DNA from: Melieria omissa
Taxonomy: Eukaryota; Arthropoda; Insecta; Diptera; Ulidiidae
NCBI GenBank assembly: GCA_963971225.1
Contig: OZ020267.1
Coordinates: forward strand, 65,810,577 to 65,874,576
Length of the DNA stretch: 64,000 bases
Direction: 5' to 3'
Positions 45,871 through 58,905 of the stretch are shown here, in pieces. The notes below the pieces were generated by a model, which was given only the letters and a program-made list of their open reading frames with translations, made no database searches and was not told the origin of the DNA. Position 1 is the first letter of the stretch, and each line of letters begins with the position of its first letter. Both the position numbers and the translations under genes were made by a program.

Positions 45871-48846
45871 ACAATTTTTACCATTTATGACACATATTGC
45901 CTAGAAAATTACTTTTTTCGTGGCGTAAGCTATAAATATTGTTTTAAAATTAATACTGCAACATAAAATTTAGGCGTTAAATGAATAAAATAAAAAAAAT
46001 TTGTTGTATTAATTACTTTTTATGTATTTTGCAAAAATTATGATCCACCACAGAATAACAACCGATATAAACATTTCAAAATTAAAAATTACATCACCCA
46101 ACCGACAAATTTCCGAAACTGCAAAAATGTCCATAGTACAAAAAACCCTCATTAAAGCATTAAAATTCCCTTCTTTACTGAGCATTCGTGGTGCTAAGGT
46201 GAAGTTCAAAAACATTTACGTTCTCTCGTCCTCTCTGTCTCGCCAACAGCATCTTAGACGCGACCACATAATTAAAAACGCTTATTATTAAAAAACGCTT
46301 AAAAAATTGGGTCAATTAAAAAATAATCAAGCAACGCTGACGACAACACCGCCCGCTTCGCTTCGTGAAGGGCACTCGGCGTATATTGTCGTATGTTCGA
46401 GCGCCCGAAAGTATGCAGACGCCATGTCATGAAGGCACAAGCTAGCGCGCATACAATAGCAGCAGCAAAAAAAAAACATGAAACCAGTGGGGAAACTTTT
46501 TCAATTAAAGTTTTTTTTCTACATTTTCTGGCTGTGCGCGCCTAGCTTCGCTGCCCGACCTCCCCCCTTTGGTTGTGCTTGCGTCGCCGTCTCAACACCG
46601 GAGCACAAATTGAATTTTGATCGATAAAGAAAATGTTGTTCGGCACAAAGAATGGACAAATGAACAAAGCGAAAGCAGTCGGTCGCACGCGCTGCCGAGC
46701 GGACGGAAGGGCACAATTTGCGGTGCAGTTCACGGTACGTGGACTGGAGCGTTAAGCAAATTTGCAAAGAGGTGGAAAATTTGTCTCATTACTTGGGCAT
46801 AGTGGAAAGTTTTTGGCATTGCCAAAGGCGCAACAGCCAGCAACAGGCGTCGACAAGCAGGTGAGCTGCGAAAAAATTAGAGGGAAGTTTAAAAAAAAAA
46901 AACGAAATTAACGATGATTGCGGCTGCTTTTCTAAGAGCTGAAGGGAATAAAAAAAAAAATTAAAGAAAAACGCTTTCCAAGGAGAAATGTAATGACAAC
47001 TTCAAGCTGAATGTGGGCGTGGCCATGACAAATCAATGACGCAATAACTTGCAATTGCAGGTTGACTCATTTGCGGGCAAATTATGGTGGCGCGCGTGCG
47101 GCAATAAAGTCGAAAAGGAGAAGAAGCAGCGAAATGAAGAAAATCTTGAGCAAAATTGCAAATATGAAAATGTTGTAAGAAGGTGAAGGGAGGGCGGCAC
47201 GGGGGACAGAAAATGTAAAGTGCAGCAGAATCAAAGCAAATGAAGCAATAATTTAATATGTGCAGCAATCAGCAAGCATGAAGGCACACGCACACACACA
47301 CATACACTGATACATGTGAGTGCATACGTACGCGACTGCTTGCGCATACGCAGAGTAATAATAATAACATGCAACATAATTGAATTCATGTTTGAAAATT
47401 GCAATTTGCAACAGCAGCAACAAAAACAACAACAAAAAAAGGCAAAAAGAGAAACAGCAACACATGAAGAAGCAACTCAATGCTGACTTTTGCTGGCTGC
47501 CGAGTGAATGCGGCACGTGCACATATGCGCATTTTGCTGCATTTCAAACAACAACAACAATAACCATAACTATTACACATGTGTGGCAGCAAAAAATGAA
47601 AAGGAAGAGTCTAAGGAAAATGTGAAATGTTGCTGCTTTGATTTGCTGCCATTTGTTGCTCCAACTTGCAACGTCAAAGCTTTGTCAGATGGCAGCAAGC
47701 AGCAAGTGGCAGCAATAAGGCAGCCGCACACTCGCACATGACGAAGATGGAGAACCAGCACTTCGGTGCTGTATGCACTGAGGCACAAAAAACAAATAAA
47801 ATAATTGTAGTAATTTTTATCGCATACGTGTATAGAGCAACAACAACATGTGGATAGTAAGCAGTGGCAACAATCGCCGACAGCGGTGCAGCAGTTGTAA
47901 TGCGTTGCATTTTACTTTGAAACGCTGAAAAATCTTAGGGGACAGCAAGAAGAGTTGGTCGAAAAAAGCGCATAAACACCAAACAGCTAAAAGTTCTGAT
48001 GCTGAACTGAAGATGTTAAGACTTATGGAGCCTGAAATGGAAAATTTTGCGGCAAATGGAGTGAAAATGACAAATTTTGTTTGAAAAATTGACAGATATA
48101 CGAAATTAGTTGCTAGGGCATTGGAACAGTTCAAAAAAGTGGTTAATTAAAAATTCGGAGTTTTTCGGAGTACAAAAAAATCAATGTTTTTGATGCTAAA
48201 GTGGAGAAAACTTAATGCCAGTTAAAGTAAACTTTTTTTTAGATAAATTTACTACACATTTAAAACAAAATGTGAATGTTTCAATTAGGAATGAAATACA
48301 TAAGTTACTTGAAACTTTGGTTAATTTGGCATATAAAACAGGGAACTACAAAAAGAAAGTTACTTATACACACTTAAAAATTAAAAACAAAACTTGATAA
48401 TCAACAGAAATCTTGTAACAGAAAACTACTAGTGAATTCGGAGTCATTCGAAGTTTAAAATTAGTGCATTTTTTAACAATTATAAAGGTTCAAAATAGGT
48501 AAATTAACTAGTTTTTAGTTTAAATTTTGAAACAAACATTTAGAAGCTACAAAAAAGTGGTAAAATGTGAAGTTCTTGAAAAAATATAGTAAAATTAAAC
48601 AATTCTTGAACAAGTTTTGAAACAATAATTCAAATAAAATAAGAAAACCAATAAAAAAAAAACAAATTAAAATAAATAAAAAGAAACAAATATAAAAAAT
48701 CTGCCCAATAAAAATAAATTAATTAATCATATTTAGGAGGTTTCGGAGTTTTTTAATGCTCAATTTAATTCAGTTAATGCTAAATTTGAGCACAATTACT
48801 GTTTAAAAAGTGTTGCTGAAACAATTATTAGTTAACTATGGACTGA
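45871..48846. other. unique sequence with GC-richer island, no gene seen
   Basis: GC-richer and largely unique at 46320-48100, with CAA runs (47410-47440, 47552-47566). ORFs overlap on both strands (46519-46802, 47253-47910) without domains. TTCGGAGT motifs begin near 48152 and mark the approach to the following tandem duplication. Confidence 0.5.
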
Positions 48847-49345
48847 AGAAATGGTAAAGCCACACTCCGAATTTTCGGAATTAAAATATTTACGATTTTA
48901 AAAACTTTTTCAGACCAACTGAAGCAAAAATGTATTCAATGCAAACAAAATATGGTTATTTTCGAGTTCAGAAATATTATTGAAGCATAATGTGTGATTT
49001 TTTTAGGGAAGTACGTAGTCGAAATTAATGAATTCATAGATTGAAGTGATTGTAACTCACACTACATGAAAAAACAACATGTTATAAAAAAATTCAACAC
49101 GAAAGAAATGGTAAAACCACACTCCGAATTTTCGGAATTAAAATATTTAAGGTTTTAAATACTTTTTTTGACCAACTGAGGCAAAAATTTATCAAATGCA
49201 AACAAAATATGGTTACTTTTGAGTTCAGAAATATTTTTCAAATATAAGGAGTTATTTTTTTTTCAGGAAAGTCCGTAGTCGAAATTAATGAATTCATAGA
49301 TTGAAGTGATTGTAACTCACACTACATGAAAAAACTACATGTTAT
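48847..49345 (+). repeat. 258-bp tandem duplication
   Basis: GAAATGGTAAAGCCACACTC (48847) recurs as GAAATGGTAAAACCACACTC (49105), and the similarity covers the whole 258 bp, including ACTCCGAATTTTCGGAATTA and AATTAATGAATTCATAGATT with the GAAGTGATTGTAACTCACAC block. Single motifs with TTCGGAGT also occur upstream near 48152, 48435 and 48744. No coding sequence. Confidence 0.93.
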
Positions 49346-52300
49346 ACAAAAATATGTAAATCAAATTTCATTTGAAAGTACACGCAAATGACTAGGTTTG
49401 ATAAATTTACTCCGAATGTATTATTAGAAGCACAAAAAATAAATAAAATTAAAAATTAATTAAAAATTTCTAACTTTTGGAACCGGTCAAATAGTAATCA
49501 ATCAATAGTAATCAACAGAATGACTCCCAACGAATAATTTTTACTTAGAAATCACTACCACATATAATAAATTTTTAAGAACATTTCAATTTTGTTTTAA
49601 ACTTAAGTATTCAATTCAAGAAGGTATTAAACTTAATATAAAACCAAAGGAATCATTGTTCCTTGAAGTGATTAAACTTTTACCACTCTATATGCAATTC
49701 GAAACCTTTAAACGTGACAATTTTATATTAGCTAAATTAATTTGCGACCAGCTTTAGTGCAATTTTCAACTGTCGTTACGATAATCCACAATGCCTACAA
49801 AGAAATTGCATTCTCATTGCTCAACGTAAGCTCAATCAAGTTCATAAATCCTCCAGATGTGGCAGTAATTGATCATAAATTTCATTTTCATAGCAGTTTT
49901 CCATGTAATCTCGCAAGCACTGCACAGAGGTACAAGTTTAGGCAATTACAAACAATTTTAGTGTTAATTAAAATTGAAATTCAATACCACAAGAGGTGCA
50001 ATGTGCTTGCAACCAAAGCACATTTAGCTGCCGCACAAACATTGGGATCTATCAAGTTCACGTTGTTCAGTTCAGTTCAGTGTTGCAACAAGTCGATAAA
50101 CTGAGTGAAACTTTTAGTTCAACTTTAGCGCAAACACACACGCACACACACACAGCCAAGAATAAAGTTAGACACTTGCACAGACAGACAAGCCGGTTGG
50201 CAGCTGACAGTTGGTTGGTGGATGGTGGAGCAAGTGCACCAAGGTAAGGAGAATCGGGCAAGTGTTGTATGGCCGCTGGCAGTGTGCGAGCAACGATAAT
50301 TTTGTGCATCATTTAAATGAGCAACATGCGGCAGAATGTCAACGTCAACGCAAGCAGTTGCAGCAGAGCAGTCGGCTAACATTGACGCGCTGGAAGTCAG
50401 TGTCGAACCAAAAGCCAATGCGAGTGCGTTCGAAGACGGAACAAGTAGACAGACACGCAGACAGATAGATAGAGAGCCATGAACGCACAAATCCGGCAGG
50501 CGTTGGGGGGTGAAAGCGTGCGACATTCGAGGGAACGAGAGTCAAGACGGAGGCTGCTGGTGCTGCTTGAATGGATAAAATTTTAATGACATTTAGATAT
50601 GCAAAAGCGCACAAGACTAAGCAATAGCAGCAGTTCAGTTCAAGAAGCAGCACTCAAGACGACGCAAATGGAAACGCTGGCCGATAGATAGAAACGTCTT
50701 GCAGGCAGCGTTCAAAAGGGTTTCGAAGCCCAGCCAAGATGGCAACTCTGACGCATATTAAAAATTCAAAATGTTGCACACAAGTGCGCCTCAAACGCAT
50801 AAACAAGCGCCGTGGCAGAGACGACGACGACGACACGCAACCGAAGGAGCTGCATGGAAAATGAACACCGAAACAACTGAAATTTGTTTTATGAGCAGCA
50901 AAAGAGCAAACAGCAAGTGGTGGTAAATATGCGCGAATGCTGAAAGCAGCGGCGCTGTGGAGTTGAGAGGCGCAGAAGATGCTGAAAAATACATAAAAAC
51001 TAAACAAGCGCGCGCGCTCGAGTCAATGAAAATGCGAACGCAATGCATATGCAAACCTCATTAGTTGCGTGGAAAATTCATTAGATGCAAAACGATGCGA
51101 AGGAAAATCCACAGACAAGGTGTCAGCGCGAAGGGGGAAAGCGAAATGAAAGAAGAAAAAATTCATTGAAATATTTCGTCGAATTGAAGAAAATGCTTTT
51201 ACACAAAATATTTCAATAATTTGTTATGGACACTTTCGTTGAATTTTTGAGGAGAAAATTCCATTTGCAAAAACAATAGAAATAATAAAAATCAAAATAA
51301 GGAAGAACATTAAAGGCCCCAAACAACATTTACGAGGCGCCTTCACTGTCAATGAATACAAAGTGTGATCGGTCATGGAAGAGGATCAAAAGACTTTCTA
51401 GTGCGCGGCGGCGGTTGTAAATGCATTGTGCGTTGATTTTGTTGCTTTTACAATTTTTTTCTTAATAGCTACTTGCAACAATTGCATTATGGAGCATGTG
51501 CCACTGCCACCACTAACACTGCGGTTTCGACTTGCCACACGCAGCGCTGCCAATGGCTTTGGATTGCTACGCTTTGCGTTTTCCAACCGAGTGCACTTTG
51601 TTGGCATTGCACGTTTCACTGGTGCGCTGCTCCACAAAATTTACTGCTGCTGCATGCGTGTTGCATGTTGCATATGAAGCAACACACACTGGCAGCAATA
51701 ACAACAAAGATGCGGAACACAAAATGAATGAAGGAAATTAGCAGCTGACCACAGCATTTTCCGTTGTATCTTTTTCCTAAATTTTTTTTGAACAATTTTA
51801 TTTTTTGCGCGTAGCAGCAAAGAAATGAACAGCGGCAGACAGCAGCAAAATCAAAAGAAAATTACAAAATAATAAATGATTATAATTTGTTAAGTGCAAC
51901 TCCCTCAAGCATTAAATGCGCTTTCTACACAATACGGCAGCAACAACAACAACAAAAACAATAACCATTCCAACAACAAAAAGCTTGGCAAGATTCACGC
52001 TACGCTGTAATTAACGTCGGCGGTTGCTCTCGCGGCTCTGGTTGGGTTTTTTTGGGCTGCGGGCAACAGACAGAACTACAATGGCTGTCGAGCAAATAGA
52101 AAAATTTATAGCAACATCAGCATTAAAAAGACGCAAAAGCAACTCGCCAAGACAGTCTTTCTCTTTGCGGCCGGCACGCTTCAACGGCTGCACTCTGCGT
52201 CAGAAATTAAACAGCCAAAACAACAACGACAACAAACAACACATTGACACAAAAATACCAAACAATCGGCAGCGCCAGAATCCGATACGAGGTGTGTTGC

Positions 52301-52644
52301 CTCGTATCGCATAACGTGCGCCCGATGCACTGACGCGCTTGACGAACTCTGCACGCGTTTGACGCGTGAAGCTGCAAGCAGCCTGACACTTGTTACGTTC
52401 CTTTGACATCAGCGTTGCGCTTCGTTGCACAAAAACAACAGCAATAAACGAATGGTCGAAAAGAATTCATAGAGCATTCCAAATGCCGTAAGATGCCATG
52501 CGTCAATCATTGAGTTGAGTTGAAGCGCGCGCTTGATGGACGCTAATTGCTCACATTATGTTGCCTATGTTGAGGCGCAAGAGAGGAGTGTGAATTGAAA
52601 TTGTGAAAAACATAAAAAACTAACTCATAGAGAACTATAAAGAT
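49346..52644. other. unique sequence, GC-richer from 50 kb, no gene seen
   Basis: AT-rich to 49740, then a GC-richer island to about 52600 with a (CA)n run at 50132-50152, CAA runs (51945-51960, 52218-52240) and many overlapping ORFs. None has a domain or a convincing start plus donor. Confidence 0.5.
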
Positions 52645-53082
52645 TATTTTATTGATTTTATTTTATTTTATTTTATATTATTTTATTTTATTTTATTTTA
52701 TTTTATTTTAATTTATTTTATTTTATATTATTTTATTTTATTTTATTTTATTTTATTTTATTTTATTTTATTTTATTTTATTTTATTTTATTTTATTTTA
52801 TTTTATTTTATTTTATTTTATTTTGTTTTGTTTTATTTTATTTTATATTATTTTATTTTATTTTATTTTATTTTATTTTATTTTATTTTATTTTATTTTA
52901 TTTTATTTTATTTTATTTTATTTATTTTATTTTATTTTATTTTATTTTATTTTATATTATTTTCTTTTATTAAATTTTATTTTATTTTATTAAATTTTAT
53001 TTTATTTTATATTATTTTATTTTATTAAATTTTATTTTATTTTATATTATTTTATTTTATGTCATTTTATTTTATTTTAATA
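52645..53082. repeat. (TTTTA)n pentanucleotide field
   Basis: About 440 bp of TTTTA units with occasional TTTTATATTA, TTTTG and TTAAA variants. It is the same basic unit as 987-1200 and 1505-1740. Confidence 0.95.
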
Positions 53083-54391
53083 GATATTTCAGACGCCTTT
53101 CTTGCATCTGAGCCCAATTGAATGTCAGCTGTTTGGCCCACGGCAAACAAATCATAACATTGAACACATTAATTAATTTATTTCCGCATTTTGGAGCATT
53201 GAACGAAATATTCAAATTAATAAATATGTATTTCAATCTTCTTAGGCAAATAGCCAGACAGACACACGTGGACAGACAGCCTGACGACATGTGCACAGTT
53301 ACGTTCGAAATTTTGGATTTTTGAATGTTGACTTTTTGATGCTGGGCAGCAAAAAACTAGTTTCTAAGCAGGTTTTAAGAAAAACCAAAATTAAACGAAC
53401 AAATGTTCAGCAATTTCAGTTTAATATATTTCATTCGATTTCAAAGCGCTATTTTTGATTTACATATATAAAATGTGAGCGGTGTAGAAAAGTAAGCGAA
53501 TCAAAAATTTTTTTCTATTTTTTTAGACTATTTTTTAGACAAGCACCGTTATGTTTGTGTTGGCCATAAAGATTTTTTATAAATATTGTACCAATACCAA
53601 TTAAAATTATATTAACTGATTAACAATAACAACAACAGAACATTATGTAACATTAGTATGACAACAACATTGGCTCAAACTGCAGCATTATGGACAACCA
53701 ACATTATTTTTTTATAGAACACAAACATAATTTTCATTATTAAAAGCCGAGTACTTGACATTATTCAATAATTTCTTTGTAGGACATTTGACAGCAGCAC
53801 TCAGAGACAACAACAACAACCACAATAGCAACCAGAATGCAACGTATCGCGCTTACAGCTCATAAAGCAATTTGTGCGGCCACCCCAAATTCCGGCCATA
53901 CACACTAATTCATCAATCAATCAATCAGTCCATCAATCACTCAATCAATGAGGCATTTAAGCCGAGCGCAAACGTGCAATGTGCCCGCAAATACAACAAA
54001 AAAATCAAAAAAACAAAAAAAACAAAAACACCACAGTACAAAAAACCATCAACGAAAGATAGGAGAGGCGCCCCGAAAATCATGTTAACGCTACTGCAAA
54101 TATGTATGACAACAACAACAACTAGAACAGTAGAAATTCACGCAGACAACAAGTGCCAAACTGTCCGGCCCCCACTGTACGCCCACCCACTCAACTCCCC
54201 GAACACAATAAACACATTAATCACAAACTCATAAATTTTAACCGCAAAATGTCACAAAGAATTTCCTGCGCCCAAAGTGGACCACGTCGATGGGGTTTTT
54301 CTGCACTCATTGTTTGTCCTTTTGTTTCATGTTTATTTTTTTCATATGAGTACTTTTCCCATGATAAAGAAAATCGTCGAGTTGTGGTCGT
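53083..54391. other. unique sequence below the exon, no further exon seen
   Basis: If the minus-strand exon above is real, this is the start of its first intron. It contains CAA runs and an (ATCA)n-like stretch near 53913-53950. I found no minus-strand exon with a coding match. Confidence 0.5.
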
Positions 54392-54397
54392 ACTTAC
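54392..54397 (-). promoter_or_regulatory. splice donor of the first coding exon
   Basis: On the minus strand the exon ends CATATT and is followed directly by GTAAGT, the full insect donor consensus. The cut falls after a complete codon, so the intron is phase 0. Confidence 0.6.
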
Positions 54398-54541
54398 AAT
54401 ATGTTCCTTCAATTCTTTGGTGCGTAGTGGTCCCAACCATTGATGTAATCCGATATAACGTTTTGGTACCATTTTGAGGGCGGGCGCGCCCTGGGCATAG
54501 GGGCCGCCCAGTAGCGCGGTGGCAGTTTCTAACACCACCAT
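54398..54541 (-). CDS. first coding exon of an unidentified host gene
   Basis: On the minus strand the ATG lies in AACAACATGG, a very good fly start context. It opens 48 codons beginning MVVLETATALLGG, continuing PYAQGAPALKMVPKRY, then IGLHQWLGPLRTKELKEHI. The frame runs exactly to a GTAAGT donor. There is no in-frame ATG upstream, only CAA/AAT-rich 5' UTR-like sequence. Codons use a normal mix with GC-rich third positions in the first half (GCC, CTG, GGC), unlike the AT-rich surroundings, and no repeat explains the reading. The peptide has no signal sequence or membrane segment, and a basic, proline- and glycine-containing middle. I do not recognise the protein. Later exons must lie at lower coordinates or outside the window. 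Confidence 0.6.
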
Positions 54542-57500
54542 GTTGTTGCTGTTGTTGTAATTGTTGTTAATAATAATATTATTATTATTATTGATGTTTG
54601 ATGAAATTTGAGTTTTTAGAATATTTGAAACGTGTGTGTGTGTGTGTGTGATTGAGTACACAAATGTTTTTTTCTTTAATTGTTCAACACTTTGCTTTGT
54701 ATTTATTTATTTAATTATAAATACAACTTTTTTTGTTGTTGTTGTAGCGGAAATTGGCTGCTGCTATCGTTATTTCTCGTAGTATTTATTTATATATTAT
54801 TGTTGTTGTATATTAATGTATGTGTTATCACAACAATACTGCGCACGCCGACAACAACAATTTCAAAATCAAAACTTTAGATTATGGTTGCTCGTTTTTT
54901 TTAATCTATTAAACGCACAAATTAAATCATCCGCTTGCACAAATCACGAAATTACAACAACAAACGAAGCCCAAAACAAACAATAAGCACTGGCACAATT
55001 TTTTTGTTGAATGTTTTGTTTGGATATTTTTTTATTGTTGGTAATTTATTTGTTTTTTCGGCAAGGAAGCAAGAAATTGTTTTTTTTTTAATTTTTTTAA
55101 TTTTTGTTTTGTTTTAATTTTTGTCTTTTCTTTTAATTTTTTGTTTTTGTTTGAATTATTGTTTTTTCTTTTAATTTTTGTTTTTTCTTTTAATTTTTGT
55201 TTTTTGTTTTAATTTTTGTTTTTTCTTTAAATTTTTTTTGTTTTTTTTTTAATTCTTGATTATTTTTATAATTCTCAGCTGTTTTGTTTTTAATGATTTG
55301 TTGTTTTTTAGCTACAAGTTGAAAATAATTTTAACATTATTTGAAATTTTAGATTTAAATTTTTTTTAAATAAATAAATTTAATAAATTTTTAACGTCTA
55401 TTTTGATTTTTTTTTTTTAATTTTTCTTATTAAAATTTAGTTTTCCTCAGTTGCAGTTTTAGTTGTTTCAGATTTTTTGTTAATGTTTTCTGCCTTTGTT
55501 TTACAGTTCTCAATAATTATTTTAATTGTTGATATTTTGTTTATTTTTTTTGTGTTAATTCACATAAAAATATGCAGTTATTTATTTATTTTTTTACTAT
55601 TTAGGATATTTCCAATTTTACACCATAATTTTTTATTGTTTACAAAGAAAGAATTCTTCAGATTTTAGGCATTTGTGGCATTTCCCTTTTGAAAAATCAA
55701 TATGTGAATTTGAATTGCTGCTATTTGCGCGTTTCTTGCAATTGTTGGTTAACTTTTTTGAGGTTATTTTTCATTTATTTCGTCCACCGTAGCATTGTTT
55801 TAAAAATTTCGGGAATATTTTTTGTAGTTTGCTCTATTTGCTCAACCGTTTTGTGTTGCGTTGCGATTTCAATTAAATTTAATCCTGTGTACGCAATGAG
55901 AGCAATAAAAATGCACAACAACAACAAACATAGACCGTATCCAGGACAGCCTGTTGTTATTACGTGCAATAATCTATGTTAAATCCTTTTTAAGCCGCAC
56001 GGAGACACACGAAAGGCCGCAACTATGCAAAGGCCACGCGAATCGGTGAACGGAGATGGCGACGACGAAGTGGCTTATTTTTTGTTTTAACTCCCACTAG
56101 CGTTTATTTTAATTGTTATTGGTTATTGTTGTTGCTGTTTTTGGTAAGTGTTATTGCACAATCCAATTAAAAACTGCGCAAACCCAATTGTTCACAACAA
56201 GCGGGTGGGTTGCCTGCAGTGCTCATACAGTGGGCCCGAATGCACCTACTACCGGCCAAAATAATGTTTGAACAACTTTAAACAGTTTTATGTTGTTGTT
56301 GTTATTGTTGCTACTCGCTGGCAACACCTGTGCCGCTGCAGTTCTCAACACCCAACAAGTGGCCAACCGGAAATGCCGCTGAACGTTGGCTGTCGTCAAT
56401 GGAATCAACTTGCTGTATTGTTTAAATAAAATTCCAAATTTTGCAGCAACTTCAATTACTAAAAATTGTTGCTCAACATTTGTAGTTGTTAAAGGCAACA
56501 ACACAATCAAATAGGCAACACAGGCACTCAACACTTTCGAAACGCGAACGCGATAAATTTCAACGTTTTTATTCAAAAAAAAATTACACAAACATATTGA
56601 CTACCGTTAGGCAATGGAATTACCGCAAATTAACGCTTAACTGTTGTAATTTTCAAAATTCCGTTAGCAGCCCACACAGCCGACAACAAACGCCAAGTGA
56701 AGTTTTTCGTGTTTGTGTGTGATGGACAAACACTTGAATTTTCTTTTAGAAACTGGAAATTTTTTACCGTTTTATTAAGCAAAAACAATATATAAACCGT
56801 TAGCACAAATGCTTAAATTCGTCAAGTAAAGTATGCAACACAGCACGGCCGTTGTTCTATACGCGTGCATGTGTGTGTGTGAGTGTTGATTGGTAACTGC
56901 TTTTATTGGCGTAGACCGGGTTAAAACACTGTTCACTGCTGGCAGCACGGAAAATACAATCCACAATGTTCAAAGTTCCATCGCGAACTGAATTGAAGTC
57001 GCTGTGTCTGCTTCGAAAATTTCTATTGCCAGGCGAAAACGACAACAAACACAGCGCGTCCGGTGCGGTGTTGCCACTGCGAGAGAATCAACAACAATCA
57101 ACTCGTAAAGAATCAACCGCAACGCAACAACAACAATAAACGAAACAACAAAAACCATAGCTTTCTAGCAGCGCCGCAAGATAATAATCTCCAAAGCGTT
57201 GCCAATTTGGTTGGCGAAAGCATTCGCAAGAGCGCCGAAGTCAAAAAATTCAATGTAGAATCCGAGCGCAACTAAAAACCCGAAGAGCGAAAATCACATG
57301 TGCCGCTGCAACCAAAAGTATCTACTCGACGATAACTTGGTTCGTGTAGACTTAAGCGACACACCCTCTCCGCTCAGGTTCCAGCTGTCATCGCTCTCAT
57401 TGAAATACGGCCACAGCGCTGCTCTCTCATCGGCCACTTGTAGATACATTCAAATTTTAATTTTATCTGCAGTAGTCATAGTGGAGACTTGACGCTTGTT

Positions 57501-57700
57501 GCATATGTTTCTCTTTGTGCGCTGTTTGGGCGGCGCACGTTTTGTGTTGTTTTCTCTTAATCGAACAGCACTGCCAGCTGCACGAGAATTCGGTCGGTAT
57601 ACCGTCAGGTTTGTCCGGCTGCGGTATTGTTGATGATGGGAAGAAAAGCGACTGCAACTAGTTGAAATCGCTGCTTGGCATTGGTCAGGAAAATCGGGGA
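54542..57700 (-). other. probable 5' UTR, upstream intron and promoter region of the exon
   Basis: Immediately above the ATG the minus strand is CAA/AAT-rich, then there is a T-rich patch on the plus strand (54680-55660) and a GC-richer stretch rising to a maximum at about 56900-57660. A (GT)n run is at 54632-54650. Open minus frames at 56223-56591 and 55775-55969 may be UTR uORFs or small exons (see findings). The GC-rich stretch at 57 kb is the best place for the promoter. Confidence 0.35.
56957..56992 (-). promoter_or_regulatory. candidate initiator plus downstream promoter element
   Basis: On the minus strand TTCAGTT (56992-56986) matches the fly initiator, with the A at 56989 as +1. At +28 to +33 (56962-56957) the sequence is GGATTG, matching four of five positions of the RGWYV downstream element. 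No TATA box is at -30. Such matches occur by chance, and support is only the position upstream of the exon and the local GC rise. Confidence 0.25.
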
Positions 57701-58388
57701 AAATTCAGCACAACACGTTTGCAAATGGCAACAAAATGAAATCATCTGAATTAACAGGTTGGTGGAGAAATTTTTTCTAACTACGCGACTGACTGAGTGG
57801 CAAATAAGACGCGGTCACCAAACATCTTCAATGAATACTGATATGGCGACAACAATTGTCACAGATAAACAATTGACCTCAATAAGTGTAGACAAATCGA
57901 TATGGAATACGATAGACTTTTTTTGAAAAAAAAAAAAAAATATTTGCAATTAATATTGACTGAAGAGTTTGGCATAGAAATTCATAATTAAAAATTGTTA
58001 CAAATATGGAAAAACTATAGAAACTATGATAAAAGATTCAAAAGTTTAAAGCAAAATCGTTTGGTATATTTTTTACATTTTTTAGGCAACAAATGTGAAC
58101 AATTTAACAAGTGACGGAAAAGAAAAACAAAATAAAAGTCACAAAAAACTGAAACATAATGTAAACATGGAGGGAAAATGGAATAAGGTTCCAGAAAAAT
58201 ATATTTATGTGTGACAAAAATTTTAAGTGTGACAAAAAATTTTTAGTGTGACATGTTTTTGACGCTTGAAAACATAAACAATTTGACAAGAATAAAGTTG
58301 AATTTTGAGGCATCCCATCTTGAGGAATTGTGGAAATGACAGGGAAACGTCAAAAAATCATACGAATACAAAACAATTCAAAAGTTTT
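57701..58388. other. AT-rich unique sequence with GTGTGACA motifs
   Basis: No gene. The motif AGTGTGACAAAAA recurs near 58210 and 58227, close to the GTGACA duplications that follow. Confidence 0.5.
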
Positions 58389-58905
58389 ACCAAGAAAAGC
58401 AAAGCATTTGAGAAACTAATCTAAAAAAAATGACCCAGAAAAGACATATGAATAAATCATGAATTACCACCCAAAACATCGGTGACTGCAAACTGAAACA
58501 AATGTGACATAATTTGACAAATTGTGACGGACATTTTCAGAATGTGACATACTTCTAATGATGGATAACAAATTGTATAAATATGACAATATAGTTGAAA
58601 AATTTGACTGTTTGTACAGGGTGTCAAAGGTTTTAATTTGAATTAAGTTTATTTAGGGGTAACATTTTGGGTCAACTAGTTTTTCGAATATGAAGTTTAC
58701 TAAGAAAAGTGAGGCATTTGACCCAGAAAACACATATCATAAATAAATCATGAATTACCAACCAAAACATCGGTGACAGCAAATTGAAACAAATGTGACA
58801 TAAATTGACAAATTGTGACGGACATTTTCAGAATGTGACATACTTCTAATGATGCATAACAAATTGTTTAAATATGACAAAATAGTTAAAAAATGTGACA
58901 GAAAA
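58389..58905 (+). repeat. ~310-bp tandem duplication rich in GTGACA
   Basis: The block ACATCGGTGACTGCAAACTG, then AAACAAATGTGACATAA and ACGGACATTTTCAGAATGTG with CATACTTCTAATGATG, is present at about 58477-58610 and 58768-58905. The left part (AAGAAAAG...GCATTTG) recurs at 58389 and 58699. The second copy lacks about 20 bp. GTGACA words recur many times in both copies. Confidence 0.9.

Noticed and set aside
52828..53028. Hydrophobic ORF
   Set aside because: Translation of the TTTTA field.
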